From contig NC_087065.1 of assembly GCF_963678635.1 (NCBI RefSeq), positions 39,433,430-39,497,429 on the forward strand: 64,000 nucleotides of DNA, in the 5' to 3' direction. Position numbers and translations under genes: made by a program. The stretch's first letter is position 1; the number at the start of each line of letters is the position of its first letter. A model generated the notes under the pieces. The model ran no database searches. It was not told the DNA's origin and saw nothing but the letters and a program-made list of their open reading frames with translations. Below are positions 1-14,115 of the stretch, in pieces. This DNA is from Symsagittifera roscoffensis (Eukaryota > Xenacoelomorpha > Acoela > Convolutidae).

Positions 1-290
1 TTTTTTGAAATTTTTTATGGAATTTTTTTTTTTTGGAAATTTTTTTTCATAGGGATAATTAGGTATAAATATTTTACATAGGGATCGTTAGGTATAAATA
101 TTTACATAGGGATCATTAGCTATGAAAATTATACGTAGGGATCATTAGGTATAATTATTTTACATAGGGATCATTAGGTATAAATATTTACATAGTTATC
201 ATTAGGTATAAATATTTACATAGGGATTTTTAGGTATAAATATTTACATAGATATCATTAGGTATAATCTATACCCAATGATCCCTGTAG
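1..290. repeat. AT-rich 28-29 bp satellite, left array
   Basis: Degenerate tandem units built around CATAGGGATCATTAGGTATAA with a variable AT-rich spacer. The same unit makes up the larger array at 4395-5826. The array enters from the left edge of the window, so its full length is unknown. No coding potential. Confidence 0.93.
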
Positions 291-359
291 GGATCATCCC
301 CCCTCCCCCCGATCCCAGTGTCGTATATCTATACTACTGAACACTATAGTCAAACAAAG

Positions 360-857
360 TCAAATCATCAGTCGAACACGATCGAGTCATGAGTCGAACA
401 GGGTCGAATCATGAGTCGAGCAGGGTCGAAACATGAGTCGAACAGGGTCAAATCATGAGTCGAACAGGGTCGAAACATGAGTCGAACAGGGTCGAATCAT
501 GAGTCTAACAGGGTCTAATCATGATTCGAACGCGGTCGAATCATGGGTCGAACAGCGTCGAATCATGGGTCGAACAGGGTCAAATTATGAGTCGAGCAGG
601 TTCGATAGAGTCGAACCGTGTCGAACCATGAGTGGAACCTTGTCGAACCATGAGTCGCATAAAATCGCAGCATGGGTCGTACTGAGTCGCAACATAGCTA
701 ATTTGGGTCGCGCAAAGTCGCAAAATGGGTCGCGCAAATTCGCAACATGGGTCGCGCAACGTCGCAATATGGATCCCGAAAAGCTTAAGTATTGGAATTG
801 TTGCCGGATTTTTTGCTTGCATAAGAGTTATACAGATGCAGATTGCAAAATCAAATA
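360..857. repeat. GTCGAA-type 22 bp satellite, copy 1
   Basis: About twenty degenerate units of the form GAGTCGAACAGGGTCGAATC plus AT, drifting at the right end into GGGTCGCGCAAAGTCGCAA variants. Within each unit GTCGAA recurs about every 11 bp. Open frames across it on both strands come only from the repeat. The block and its unique tail (781-857) recur at 5828-6248, so the two are a duplicated segment. Confidence 0.92.
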
Positions 858-3180
858 GCAAAACTTTTCAAATCTTGATAAAAATCACAAAGCAATACAA
901 GGAAAAAAAATAGTCTTCATTAAGTTATCCACAATTTGCAACTTTCCATCGTTTTAAGGTCTTGATGCTCTTGTACAAAATGAATAACTAGTTCAGAGTA
1001 GCATACACGCAGCATGTATTACACACGTCGCATATAAATTGATTCAGTATTTTTTTCTAGAATTACTTGACAAATCCAAAATCAAAATTAGAATGATTCG
1101 AGTTATCGCTATAATTTAATTTTTGTTACACTTCTAAACAGATAAACTTACATAATACAAACTTTTGTACGTGAGCATATATACAAAAAATACAAGTAAA
1201 ATTTATGCTCAAACACACACATGTGTTTTTAAATGCATAATTGCGCTATACTTTAGATCCTTCTAGACAACTCAGTTACAGAAACATTTCAGAGTTTAAA
1301 CATAAGCTAATTTTCAACAAGCAGCTATAAGTTTCAAGTTGTTTTGTTAAGCATAATAGACGAATTACCCTTTAAAACACACAGACAACAATCTAATTAC
1401 TTAAAAACAAACAAATACACAGACATAGCATTTTAAAAAATAGGTTGTGAAAAGTATTTAAAGGAACAGCTATATAAACTCTAGACAATTATACACAGCT
1501 AGACAAATGTACGTTTAAAGTTCTTGCTACAAGTGTTGTTCATGTAAAGTGAATTATTTTGTGAATTACTTTTGATGGTTTCAACCAAATGCATTAAAAA
1601 AGAAAAGAGTTTGGTTTTTGGTTGTAATTCTAGCTATATATAGTAATTGAGCGTCTAAAAGGGTTTGTTTGATCATATAAATGAATGAAATTTTATACAG
1701 AAGAATAAATAAGCCCACATAAAAATATTATCAAATATGTAAATGAAATCGGAGTAATTACAAATACATAAATACCCATACGCACACGCACATTACATAT
1801 TTTCAAACACACATGACTATATACATATACATGAACAAGTACTTACATACAAATGAACTATCTGGACTGTGCTGTTCATTTACAGTTTCTATAAAAGTTT
1901 TCACAAATTTTTAAGCAAAGTTTGATGTTTAAGCGAATAACAAAAAACAACCATGAAGTTTTTTTGGATACAAACTTAATTAAAAACCTATTTAAGTACT
2001 TTTCAGAACTATTCAAGCACATACAAATACACAAACATACATACAAAGCTAACCCAACAAATAATTATACAATGTGTCTGGTACAAAATTGGTGCTAAAA
2101 TAATTTTTAATGGAACCCTGCATCTTCCAGACAAACAGTAACAATAATTACTTTGAATTTGTTTAGTTATATCCAGTTACAAATACATGTCTCCAATTAG
2201 TTCATTAACGATATAAATAAGAAGGCACACTGAAAAACGTACAAGAAAACATTTGAAAGACCCACAGACAATGCATATCCGCAAACAATGCATACATACA
2301 CAAATTCAAACATCTCTAGATACATGGACTAAAACATGAGATGATTCACAAAAACTGGTTCTTTTAAGGAATGATAAATTAACCCAGAAAAATAAAGACA
2401 ACTAGTACAATGAGTTTGGAATATAATTTGGATTCTGATTATGGTTTTGCGTCTGAAATTGTTGCTGTGACCACATTCTTACATCATTAATTACGTATAA
2501 ACATAAAAGTTTACAATTGCCAACAAAAACATGTATAAACAAAAGAACAAACGCACACAAAATTTGTACTGATACACAGAACAAACTTATAAAATAGTTC
2601 ATCTAGAGTATCTGGTGAAGTATTTTAGATTGTTCTGGAACAATTAGGCTCAGAATTTTGATTGAAATTGAGTTTAAGTTTCAATCAGTTAGAGTCATGT
2701 TTCCGGAATTGCTTCCGAAGAGTACATGTAAAAGAGTACCCAATATATAATAAGATACCTAGGTAAAAACATATGTAGATACATCCATACATACTTACAT
2801 AGTTACAAATAAAAGAAAAAAAATATACACACGAGGCAAATAATAAAATTAGATTTGGACCTACCTACATGCATGCTGTTAAGTTATACACACCTAAAAT
2901 ATATATCAAACATACATCAATCCATATACATTCATACAATTTACACGTAAGTATAAAAATCGTTAACACCAACATAGAGGCCTTATGTAAAATGAAAGCA
3001 TATTGTATACCATGAATCGTGGATATCTTCCACACTTATAATCAAACAATCACATATGCAAACATACATACATCAGTACATACCTACAAATAACATGTGT
3101 ATACATTACAGTCACCAAAAAGTTTGCAACAAACTTTTTCAAGAATTTCTTCAAAACTCGAGTTTGGTGTCTTCGTAGAT
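858..3180. other. AT-rich non-coding stretch
   Basis: No gene recognised. The sequence is AT-rich with many CA/TA-rich short runs (for example CATACATAC runs near 2030-2050 and 3060-3080). Short open frames here lack codon bias or recognisable motifs. Confidence 0.6.
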
Positions 3181-3184
3181 GTGG

Positions 3185-4380
<1,196 letters not shown>

Positions 4381-4394
4381 TTAACATGGGATCA

Positions 4395-5826
4395 TATGAC
4401 ACTTAGGGAGGATCAATTTGTATATTTTTGGATCATTAGTTATACTTAGGGATTAGTGGTTAAATAAATGAGCAATTGTTTACGCATAGGGACCATTAGA
4501 TACACCAAATGGTCATAAACTTCAACTAGGGATCTTTAGATGTACATGGGAATCATTGGTTATACGTGATATGAAAATATTTGGTTAAGCTATGAAAATT
4601 AAACATAGGGTAAATGATTATAAACATTGTACATAGGAACCATTAGGTATAAAAATTTTATATAGGGATCATTAGGTATAAAAATTTTACATAGGGATTA
4701 TTAGGTATATCAATTTTACATAGGGATCATTGGGTATAAGTATTTTACATAGGGATCATTAGGTATAATTATTTACATAGGGATCATTAGCTATAAAAAT
4801 TATAGACAGAGGTCATTAGGTAAAAATTTTTTACATAGGGATCATTAGGTATAATTTTTTTACATGGGGATCATTAGGTATAAAAATTTTACATAGGGAT
4901 CATTAGGTATAAATATTTACATAGGGATCATTAGGTATAATTATTTTACATAGGGATCATTAGGTATAAATATTTTACAAAGGGATAATTAGGTATAAAT
5001 ATTTTCCATAGGGATCATTACGTATAAATATTTTTATAGGGATCATTAGCTATAAAAATTATACATAGGGATCATTAGATATAAATTTTTTACATAGGGA
5101 TCATTAGGTATAAATTTTATACATAGGGATCATTAGGTATAACAATTTTACATAGGGATCATTAGGTATAAATATTTTACATAGGGATCATTAGGTATAA
5201 ATATTTTACATAGGGATCATTAGGTATAAATATTTTACAGAGGGATCATTAGGTATAAATTTTTACATAGGGATCATTAGGTATAATTATTTACATAGGG
5301 ATCATTAGCTATAAAAGTTATAGACAGGGATCATTAGGTATAAATTTTTTACATAGGGATCATTAGGCATAATTTTTTTACATAGGGATCATTATGTATA
5401 AAAATTTTACATAGGGATCATTAGGTATAAATATTTACATAGGGATCATTAGGTATAATTACTTTACAAAGGGATCATTAGGTATAAATATTTTACATAG
5501 GGATCATTACGTATAAATATTTACATAGGGATCATTACGTATAAATATTTACATAGGGATCATTAGCTATAAAAATTATACATAGGGATCATTAGGTATA
5601 AATTTTTTACATAGGGATCATTAGGTATAATTATTTTACATAGGGATCATTAGGTATAAATATTTACATAGGGATCATTAGCTATAAAAATTATACGTAA
5701 GGATCATTAGGTATAAATATTTTACATAAGGATCATTAGGTAAAAATATTTACATAGGGATCATTAGGTATAAATATTTACATAGGGATTATTAGGTATA
5801 AATATTTACATAGATATCATTAGAAA
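4395..5826. repeat. AT-rich 28-29 bp satellite, main array
   Basis: About 1.4 kb of tandem units with the core CATAGGGATCATTAGGTATAA and an AAATATTTTA-like spacer. Units at the left end (4395-4620) are strongly diverged, while central units are close to identical, as expected for an array homogenised from its centre. It runs directly into the GTCGAA satellite at 5828. Confidence 0.95.
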
Positions 5827-5827
5827 T

Positions 5828-6248
5828 CATGAGTCGAACAGGGTCAAATCATGAGTCGAACAGGGTCGAAACATGAGTCGAACAGGGTCGAATCATGAGT
5901 CTAACAGGGTCGAATCATGATTCGAACGCGGTCGAATTATGGGTCGAACAGCGTCGAATCATGGGTCGAACAGGGTCGAATTATCAGTCGAGCAGGTTCG
6001 ATAGAGTCGAACCGTGTCGAACCATGAGTCGAACCTTGTCGAACCATGAGTCGCATAAAATCGCAGCATGGGTCGCACAGAGTCGCAACATAGCTAATTT
6101 GGGTCGCGCAAAGTCGCAAAATGGGTCGCGCAAATTCGCAACATGGGTCGCGCAACGTCGCAATATGGATCCCGCAAAGCTTAAGTATTGGAATTGTTGC
6201 CGGATTTTTGCTTGCATAAGAGTTATACAGATGCAGATTGCAAAATCA
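5828..6248. repeat. GTCGAA-type 22 bp satellite, copy 2
   Basis: Nearly the same series of variant units as 440-857, in the same order, including the GGGTCGCGCAA variants and the unique tail ending GATGCAGATTGCAAAATCA. Homology stops at about 6248 (and at 857 in copy 1). Two copies in direct orientation flank the microsatellite and the main satellite. Confidence 0.93.
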
Positions 6249-6249
6249 T

Positions 6250-7425
6250 CCAGTATATATGTAATCTTTTTGTGCAGTTAGCTAGATCAACATATTTGCT
6301 GATCAAATACAAGACCGCCATGAGAAGGCCTACACATCGTCTGAACGTGATATAAGAAATCATTTTAGGGCAACAACAAATTCGTTACCACGAAAACTGA
6401 AAGCTAGAAAATATTCAAATCAAACATAAAAAAGCTATCTACTGATTGTCTGATTTTTCTTCTGCGGTCCTCTCTACCTCGTTTAAATTATCTTAGACCT
6501 ACGTGTTTGTTAAGTCTGGGTTTTCTTTTGCAGTCCTTCCATTTATAGTTCCCGATTTCTGTATTTTTTTTGTATGAGGTCAGCTTCTTTTTATGGTCTG
6601 ATTGTTCATCTTCTAGTTGTTTTGTGTTCATTATCGTTCAACTATTTCTTCAAAATTTTCTTGTTTCTTCTAAATGTTTCGAGTAGTTTCGGAAGCCTCT
6701 GTCGGTATTTTTTCTCATTTTCTTAAATTAAAAAAAAAATTTATGGAATAGTTTTTGTTCGGCATGTTTTTAGCGATCACGCTTCAAATTTTACTCTGAG
6801 CGTTGTTCTCTTCGGCAAGGCTTTTTTTTTGTTTTCGAGTTGTGGTTGTTTGTGTTGGTGTCTAGTCTTGGTTTACCTTACTGACCTTTCTTGTCCATTT
6901 TTGATTTTGGTTCTTGATTTTCTTCCTTAATCAATGGAATAATTTGTTTCAAAAATTTGGAGCTCGGAATTTATACTTATTTGGGGGATTGCTTTTTTGA
7001 CGGATGGGTTATTGAATGAGTTTATTTTGCTCACTTATTGATACTCTTGCTTTTATCTTTTTCACTCAACTCCTGAAAAGTCACAAGAAACTAGTACTTA
7101 GTCTAAGTAATTTTGCCGAAATGGGTGGGCTCGGTTTGATATGCCAGTAGTCAATTGAGATTTCAGTTTTGTAGAAACATATATAGCTAAAAGTTAATCT
7201 CAATTTTTTCGAAACTTTTAGCGATGGCTCCGGTTTATTTCATGGCTATTTTTCTCAGCGATAATCATGAATAACATAGCTTTAATAAATCCCTGAATAA
7301 GCGCTGAAAAAATGTTTCAAAATTCTGAATTGAGTTCAAAGTTTAGTTACGTGTCGTTACAATCAGAAATACCCTCAATTTACCCTTAAAACAGAAAAAC
7401 TATTGAAACCAAGTGCTGAAAACGA
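6250..7425. other. Non-coding stretch
   Basis: No gene or clear repeat recognised. Base composition is slightly T-rich on the plus strand. No long open frame. Confidence 0.5.
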
Positions 7426-7429
7426 CCTA

Positions 7430-7690
7430 CAATTGCAGTTGTTGTTTTTTGCGAAGAAATAGAAATGTGTTAGCAATGGTTATGTAAAAACTAAACTTGC
7501 AACTAAACACGTTTCGCACAAATAAAATGTGAAAGAATTTGCTCGTTCTTGAGGTGCAAATTAACGTGGATCTTCTCAAATTATCTATTGGGTCTTCTCG
7601 TATTCTAAAGTACAAACCAAACATAATGTTACACAAGGTCGCAAAACTGTACCCCTGTCGTGTTATAGACTGAAACAATGCATGCAGTCA
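7430..7690. repeat. Dispersed repeat C, copy 1
   Basis: This segment is homologous in the same orientation to 10630-10960. Shared blocks include AAATGTGTTAGCAATGGTTA, ACGTTTCGCACAAATAAAAT, TCTAAAGTACAAACCAAA and GTGTTATAGACTGAAAC (the second copy has GTGTCATAGACTGAAAC). The second copy carries about 50 extra bases in the middle. No element ends could be defined. Confidence 0.8.
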
Positions 7691-7734
7691 TTTCATGAAG
7701 TGGTATAGTAAGATCATCAAACTTTTTGCATGAC

Positions 7735-8130
7735 CTACAGTGGTTACAAACCAGTCTTGATGATGATCCATCACTTTAAGAAGAATGTGGAAGCCATCCC
7801 ATGCATTACATCCTCAGTGGAGGAAACATGTGATTATTTTATCAAAATCTGGTTGGCCAGGCAAGGATGCCCGAGAAGCTTCCAATAAGACAATGGTACA
7901 GTTTTTTTGTCGGCAAAAATACTACAGAACTCTTGAGCCGTACTCACAGAGAATTAGCTAAGTTGTACAACAAAAAGGGTCATTGGTATGCTGAGGGCAT
8001 GCCGCTAACGATAGGACTGATATCTGCCACAAGTAATGCTGGCTGATAACATCACACAATAATCCACTACATGATGCTGACCGGAAATGGGAAAACTTTA
8101 TCGTTAAAATTTTTTAACACTGAGTATGAG
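7735..8130 (+). pseudogene. Relic of a Ty3/gypsy-type integrase core
   Basis: One forward frame around 7755-7915 reads as a retroelement integrase core. It shows a hydrophobic strand, an xHFKK...VEAIP stretch, a WLARQGCPRSFQ segment, an in-frame stop, then DNGTVFLS, which carries the second catalytic Asp of the DDE triad. In the family the DNG is preceded by Ser, so the TAA is a one-base change of a serine codon. Further stops and frame changes follow, and the glutamate region cannot be placed. The first Asp has been replaced in the strand where it is expected. This is an old dead copy, unrelated in state to the intact element at 41-60 kb. Confidence 0.72.
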
Positions 8131-9810
8131 GGCCAAAAGTTTAAGTGACAGATGTGATAAGATATCAGCAAAAACTGATCGACTGTTGTAGGCGGAACAC
8201 GCAGCGAGATCATGCAAAAAAATTGAATGTTAGGCAGTGGTAGCCAAAATCCACTCGGTGGAGGACGTTAATTGGATGTTTCAGAAAAAAATGTCGCAAA
8301 AAAGAATCAATAATTCCTAAAGAAATAGAGATGTGCTTTTATGATAACGGAGGTATACCATGAGCGTCCCTCTGTAGGCTCAGCACAAGCCAAGCCGCAC
8401 CCTTCGAGAATATCGAAACTCATAACCTATTATCAGAAAAACAGTTTTTCAGTCTTGAGGAGGGAGCCAATTTGCTATTGACCTTGATAGCAATGAGGTG
8501 ATTGAGGTGGAAGACGAAACGTTACTATACGCCGAAGAAGACTGGAACGACCTCAATTATGGCGAAGTTTTTATAGCACCAAGCCAGATCTGTTTTTCGC
8601 GACCTTGACGTGACAGAACAACAGGAGAGGTTCGGCTACGAAGTATAAACGTTTCGGGGATGCTTTTGTGGTAGATATGATGGACTTAAGAAAAAGCATG
8701 GGCACGTGAGGTGGATTTTGTGGATGATCTTAAAAACGAATGGGTCGAGGATCGATCAAGACTTGAAACTGAGATGAATGATCGCTAAACGAGCTGACAA
8801 CAGACCACCGCAAAAAGACTAAAGTGACGGCGATGGATAGATCGGGAAAAAATGAAATACATCAGGAGCAAAAAACTTGATTCTTTTTGGGCTGCCCAAG
8901 AGGAACCATTGTTAATTCCTACATCGAACCTCAATTTGATAACGGATGAGCAATTGACTTGGACGTCGATGAATTTTTTTAGGGATTGGGGATAAGACTT
9001 AACCAAACTGAAAGATCATTAGTCGAAAAAGAAGAAAGGTAAGAAAAACGGGTGAATTAGAGAAGGACGGAAAAACCAGACATAGAACGACTAAAAGAGT
9101 CACTCTACCCGCTCAATGATTAATCAGGCAAAATAGTAGTAACGGAAACATATTGACAGAACGGACTTGTGCAATAGCAAGCCCAGCGGTTTTCATTTTT
9201 GGGAAACATTTGCAGCCGACTTCAGGAGAGAGTACACAAACGAAGAAATTTTGGAAGCAAGACCAGGAGTAGCGGGCTCGGTGGCATAAGAGCCAGCGGC
9301 GTCGCAGATGGCAGGGAAAAACCACTGTTTTTGGATAACTAGAGCGCCGGAATTGCATCGCTCAAATCTTTAAAAATTGATTTTTTCCCTTACTAGGATT
9401 AGGGACGGCTTAAAAGAGCGAGGGATAAAGGATTATTGTAGACCATAGGCTTGACTGACAACTTTTCCTGACAATAGTACTATAGGTTGAAGTAGTACTT
9501 TTTGGGCATTTTCAATCAGTCTCTAAGATTTTTGGACTTAAGACCAACACGATGGTAGGGCATGAAAGCATAGAACTTTAGGACTTAGTTGAGCTTCTAG
9601 GTTTTCAAACAGAAGAAGCTTAAGATAATCATGTTTTTTGTTCAGATATTTATGTGCTTTGATATGTAAATACATTTTTAACATAATATATGAACATTGC
9701 GTAACAAGATAACTTCAATTGAGGTGTCAGACTATCCATCAAAGTCATACTTGGTTTGTTTTGGCTCATTAATGGTTTTTTTGATTTCTTCCACTAGATC
9801 CTGACATTTT
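8131..9810. other. Probable continuation of decayed transposon, otherwise unassigned
   Basis: The sequence is less AT-rich than its surroundings and contains codon-like stretches broken by stops, for example around 8405-8580 and 8690-9060. This fits decayed downstream pol or flanking element sequence. No domain could be recognised. Confidence 0.35.
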
Positions 9811-9813
9811 CGT

Positions 9814-9893
9814 GGCCAGAATTTAACGTCTCGTGATCCAGAATTTAACGTCTCGTGATCCATTTTCGTGATCCAGAATTTAACGTCTCGTGC
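9814..9893. repeat. Short tandem repeat, about 22 bp unit, three copies
   Basis: The core CCAGAATTTAACGTCTCGTG appears three times: two copies back to back, then a third after a CATTTTCGTGAT insertion that itself repeats the block before the first copy. This looks like local replication slippage. Confidence 0.85.
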
Positions 9894-10369
9894 ATCAACT
9901 CCCAAGTATTTACCCTGGCTCCGGTTGGAGATTGGTCATGGTTGAATTGTTGCGTTTTAATCCAATGTGTCTTCAAGAGTAATATGAAGGTTTTTGACAG
10001 CTTTCTGGCTGTAATTTAGTTATGTTAGGCTTTGTGATCTCTAGTATTGAGGTTTGTGCCTTGTCTTTATTCAGTGGTTCCATTTTTCATATTGTTCATT
10101 TTTTTAAAGAGTCTTTCCAGCATCGTTTAGATTGCGCACAAACTCTGTTTTTTTCTTAACTCAGGCTCTCTTTTCTCAATTTGCTGCTGCGCAGCAAGTT
10201 TTCTTAATATTACGGCCTGTAATTTTTGATGTTCTTTATTTTTCTCTCTCGCTCCTTGCTCTCTGTATCTCTCTGTTTGTCAGAATTCTCCGCATCGCCG
10301 GACCGACACGGTCGAACGGAGTCCGATTTTCGTCGCAAATTATGACGGTAGAACGAACACTATACTATA

Positions 10370-10635
10370 TTCAAACAAAGTCGAATCATGAGTCGAACAG
10401 GGTCGAATCATGAGTCGAAGAGGGTCGAAACATGAGTCTAACAGGGTCGAATCATGAGTCGAACGCGGTCGAATCATGGGTCGAACAGGGTCGAATCATG
10501 AGTCGAACAGGGTCGAATCATGAGTCGAACAGGGTCGAATTATGAGTCGAACAGGTTCGATAGAGTCGAACCGGCTCGAACCATGAGTCGAACGCTGTCG
10601 AACCATGAGTCGCACAAAGTCGCAACATGGGTCGC
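10370..10635. repeat. GTCGAA-type 22 bp satellite, copy 3
   Basis: Tandem GAGTCGAACAGGGTCGAATC-type units. It ends in the GTCGCACAAAGTCGCAACAT variants and passes directly into dispersed repeat C at 10636, so the satellite and repeat C share a junction here. Confidence 0.92.
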
Positions 10636-10960
10636 AGTTGTTTTTTTGCGAAAAAACAGAAATGTGTTAGCAATGGTTATGTTAAAGTCTTGAGCAACTA
10701 AATTTGCTATTAAATACGTTTCGCACAAATAAAATTTTAAAAAATAAGCTCGTTCTTGAGTAGTTATTATGTTCATGTGCGAGTGTGACGCAATAAAATG
10801 TCGGGATTTCGTGCAAGTTAACTTGGATCTTCTCAAATTAACTCTTGGATCTTCTCTTATTCTAAAGTACAAACCAAAGATAATTTTACACAAGGGAAAA
10901 TGTCGGTTGCAAAACTGTACCCGTGTCGTGTCATAGACTGAAACTTTTTTTTCATGAGGT
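10636..10960. repeat. Dispersed repeat C, copy 2
   Basis: Homologous to 7430-7690 in the same orientation, with an extra internal block near 10760-10815. The long minus-strand open frame over this copy and the satellite is not interpreted as a gene, since it reads through repeat sequence. Confidence 0.8.
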
Positions 10961-11113
10961 TGTTTCATCAAGTGAGTTGAAGCAAAAAAGGATCCAAAAA
11001 AGCCGAAGAAATTTTTCTTTGTTACATCTTTCAATTTATTCACATTCCTCTGGAGTCGTTGGGTATAATTATCTATAGGTATCTGAAAAGCGTTTTAAGT
11101 TCAGACACGAAAG

Positions 11114-11378
11114 GGTACTAGTTTACTTGTTTGGTCCCTCAAAAATGCTGTGGTCCCTAATAATAACCAAGGTACAGTATGTGGCTAATTCTAACAGTAC
11201 GCATCTTTATTTTTCTGTTTTGCTCTCGAAAAGGGCCTAGTTTGTCTAGCGGGTACGAATCCGGTTACTAACTCAAAAACGTAGGGTAAATCCCGTGCTG
11301 ACTCTTCTGTTTAGAAAACAGGCGGGACCAAACATCTAAACTAGTTTTGTCACGGGACCAAACAAGTAAACTAGTACC
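11114..11378. mobile_element. hAT-like MITE with perfect 25 bp inverted ends
   Basis: The ends 11114-11138 and 11354-11378 are perfect inverted repeats of 25 bp, starting GGTACTAGTTTAC. The element is flanked on both sides by the 8 bp sequence CACGAAAG (11106-11113 and 11379-11386), a target-site duplication of the length typical of hAT transposases. Total length is 265 bp with no coding capacity, so it is non-autonomous. Sub-terminal copies of the GGGACCAAAC motif lie inside the right end. Perfect ends and an intact duplication suggest recent movement. Confidence 0.9.
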
Positions 11379-11386
11379 CACGAAAG

Positions 11387-12600
11387 AGAGAAAAAGTTTT
11401 ACCCGCAACTGTACTGTGATTGAAGCAACACACACACAAACACAGCAGATACCCACATACCTTTTTATCAAATATATGTAAAAGAAAGCCTTATATGCTT
11501 GAGGACTTAAGCACACTTCAATGAAATTGTATGAGCTTACAACAAAAAAAAAGAAATAAACCAAGTAAAATTCAATATTTTTCTCTGTCAAAATACTGTC
11601 AAATTTTTCTCTTTTGGAATACTGAGGCATAGGGTGATTTAATTTCAGTCAGTTTTTGTTTTTTTAACAAAAACTATTTGATGAAACTTTTAAACGGCTG
11701 ATAAGTTGTCCAGAGCGAGTATTTAAAAAAAAACACCTGCGCTTTTTTTTAGTTATGAGGAACTAAATTTTGCTTAAATGGCATGTTTAACGCGCGATAA
11801 TTCGCGTTCTTGTAACAAACGTCAGAGGAAATTTTTTTGTTGTTTCAAAATGAATTCAGGCAAAGTTATAATGAAGAGATCCATGTTTACGTGTAGAGTG
11901 TGATATAAGAAAAAAAAATTTTTTAATGTTGAAGATGTTTCACCTTATGAGCTGATCAACCATAAGTGCAGTGAGACCATTCAGCCCCTCGCCGTGACAT
12001 CCGTAGGATATTTTCAGTCAATTCGACTCATACCTCGCAGCCCCAAAAAGACTGATAACTTTTTAAGTAAAAAATTCTTTCATTTTTTGTGTCGCGATCG
12101 TTGAAACCGGAAAAAAGTTTCGTTTTCGAATGTTTTAGTTTCTTTTTGTCTTTGTTTTTTTCCTTTCCAGTTAACTAACATAAACAAATATTGGAACTGA
12201 TTGCGTGATACATCATAGTAAAGCCCATTCGGCTGAGAGTCGAACGACATTTTTTCAAAAAAAAGTTCGTTGGTAAGAAAAACCAGTTAGATTTTTTTTT
12301 CATTTCTAGTCTATTTTTGAACGATTAAAGCAATTGAGTAATATTAGTTTAAAAAAATTGGCCATCAGACTAGAAAAAATTGATTTTGAAGAGCAGCCTA
12401 AAATCAAAATCTTCATCCAGAACTTCCTTGGCAAAAAAAAAATTCTAAGAAGAAAAAATTTATGTGCAACAAATTTAGAAAAAGTTTTTAAAGTTTGGTT
12501 TTGATCTTTTTCCTCTCCAATTTTAAGTCCTGTGCATTTTCATCCAAGTCAATTGTTGTCGAATCTGCCAATTCCAATAACTTTATAAGATTTTGAAGGA
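11387..12600. other. AT-rich non-coding stretch
   Basis: No gene recognised. Poly-A and poly-T tracts are frequent, and short frames lack recognisable motifs. Confidence 0.5.
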
Positions 12601-14115
12601 AAAAAACTTTTTCCTTCAAGTGCAACAGAAAATTCTACATTTTGTTGTACTTGCTCAGCAACCGGCTATTCTGTTTTTTTTTCTAAACTCATCCAATTTT
12701 TGAAAAGAGAGAATGGAACGGTTTCAAAATGAAACGATTTGTGAAATATGTCCAGCAAATTGCTATTTTTAAAAAATCACTTTCGTAGTCTTCAGATCTT
12801 ATGTAAGGTAACTTGTATCAGATTAAGACCTTTTGAAGTTTTGCAACCACGTAACGTTATTTATACTTTGATGAAAGTTGCTATGCACTGGTTAATATTC
12901 CCTTTTATTTTTTGTACTACTATATCTACGCTCAATTTGTGTTATCTAAAATTTGAAAAAAGAGTTTCAAGCTGAGACATTTTAGTCCTGAAAAATTGCT
13001 GAAAAAATTTCATTTACAAATTTTATTCTATGCTTGCCAAATTATAGTTTGGATAGAGAAAAAAATTTCTCGGTCCATTCGAAGCAAGAAAAAACTTACT
13101 GCTAAATTAGGGTAGTTTTTTAGGGTTTTTCGATGATATCCCCCACCCCTAAATGATGAAAAATGGAAAAGAAAATTCTTACAACAAAGTTGGATTGATG
13201 ATAGTAAGAAAAGAAAATTTGTAAATTACAATTAGAGTTGGCAAAACAAAGCGGCCATCTTAATTAAGACTCATTCTTTTTTTCCGTTTTTCTTCAAAAA
13301 GTTCTTAAATATGAGCCTTAAAAATTGTGAAATATGAGCAATTAAGTTTAAACCAAGCGAAAATACGCAGAGTAGATAAGCCAGCCGAAAACTTACAACA
13401 CATTAACGAGTTTGCGTAATTTGCATATTTTTTGTATGTTTTTTTTCGTAACTTTAACATTTTTGTTATATAACTTAAATAACTATTATTGAATTAAAAT
13501 GTTTCCTTTGTTCAGTTTTTCTCTGACTAAGTTAAGTGAGCTTCAAATTATCAGTGGAATTTTGGTTTCGATCATTTGAAAAATGTGGAGGAACTTTGTC
13601 GCCGGGTGTTTAAGTTTTTTTGTTTTTCGCGCAAAATCAGGTGCCATAAATAATCATCGGAAAGGATCGAGTTATACACCATATTAAAGCCTTATCAGTC
13701 GTGATTCGAACATATTTAAAATTCGAAAACTTTTTGTCATTGTCGAGAAAAACCGGCTTAAGATTTTCGGTTTTTGGTCTAGTTTCGAACTAATAAGGTT
13801 TATCAAAGCAAAGTTTGCAGGCTTACAATAGCTTATTTGAGCCGTGAGACTTTAGTAAAACTCGTTTTAAAAATGTTTTGCGCCATTTTGTGAATCAAAA
13901 ACTTTTTATTTTTCGTTTTTGTAGTCAATTTTTTCACAGAAATTTTTTTCCAATTGGCCTATTTGACTTTGATTGTCGATTATACCTAATTTCTATTTTC
14001 GTTCAGATGTTACTATCACGACGCACACAAAAAACTGCGAATTTGAAAAAAAATTCTAAGACTATGGTCGGAACTTTCTGTGCTATTTGTTTTAACCGGC
14101 TATCCTTGTTAAAAC
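12600..14115. repeat. Dispersed repeat family B, degenerate copies
   Basis: The clearer copy is about 13627-14112. It begins GCGCAAAATCAGGTGCCATA, passes through GCGAGCAGGCTT- and TTTTGTAGTC-type blocks, and ends at GGTCGGAACTTTCTGTGCT followed by an AACCGGCTATCC block. A second, more diverged end lies near 12635-12680. The same order of blocks occurs at 24375-25130, 26685-27225 and, in part, 36005-36260. Confidence 0.7.

Noticed and set aside
499-861. Open frames on both strands over the GTCGAA satellite (also 5895-6281 and 5937-6217)
   Set aside because: The frames are by-products of the tandem unit and follow its copies. No independent coding evidence.
10540-11043. 167-codon minus-strand frame
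   Set aside because: It reads through the satellite and dispersed repeat C. The same sequence at 7427-7678 gives a different, broken frame.
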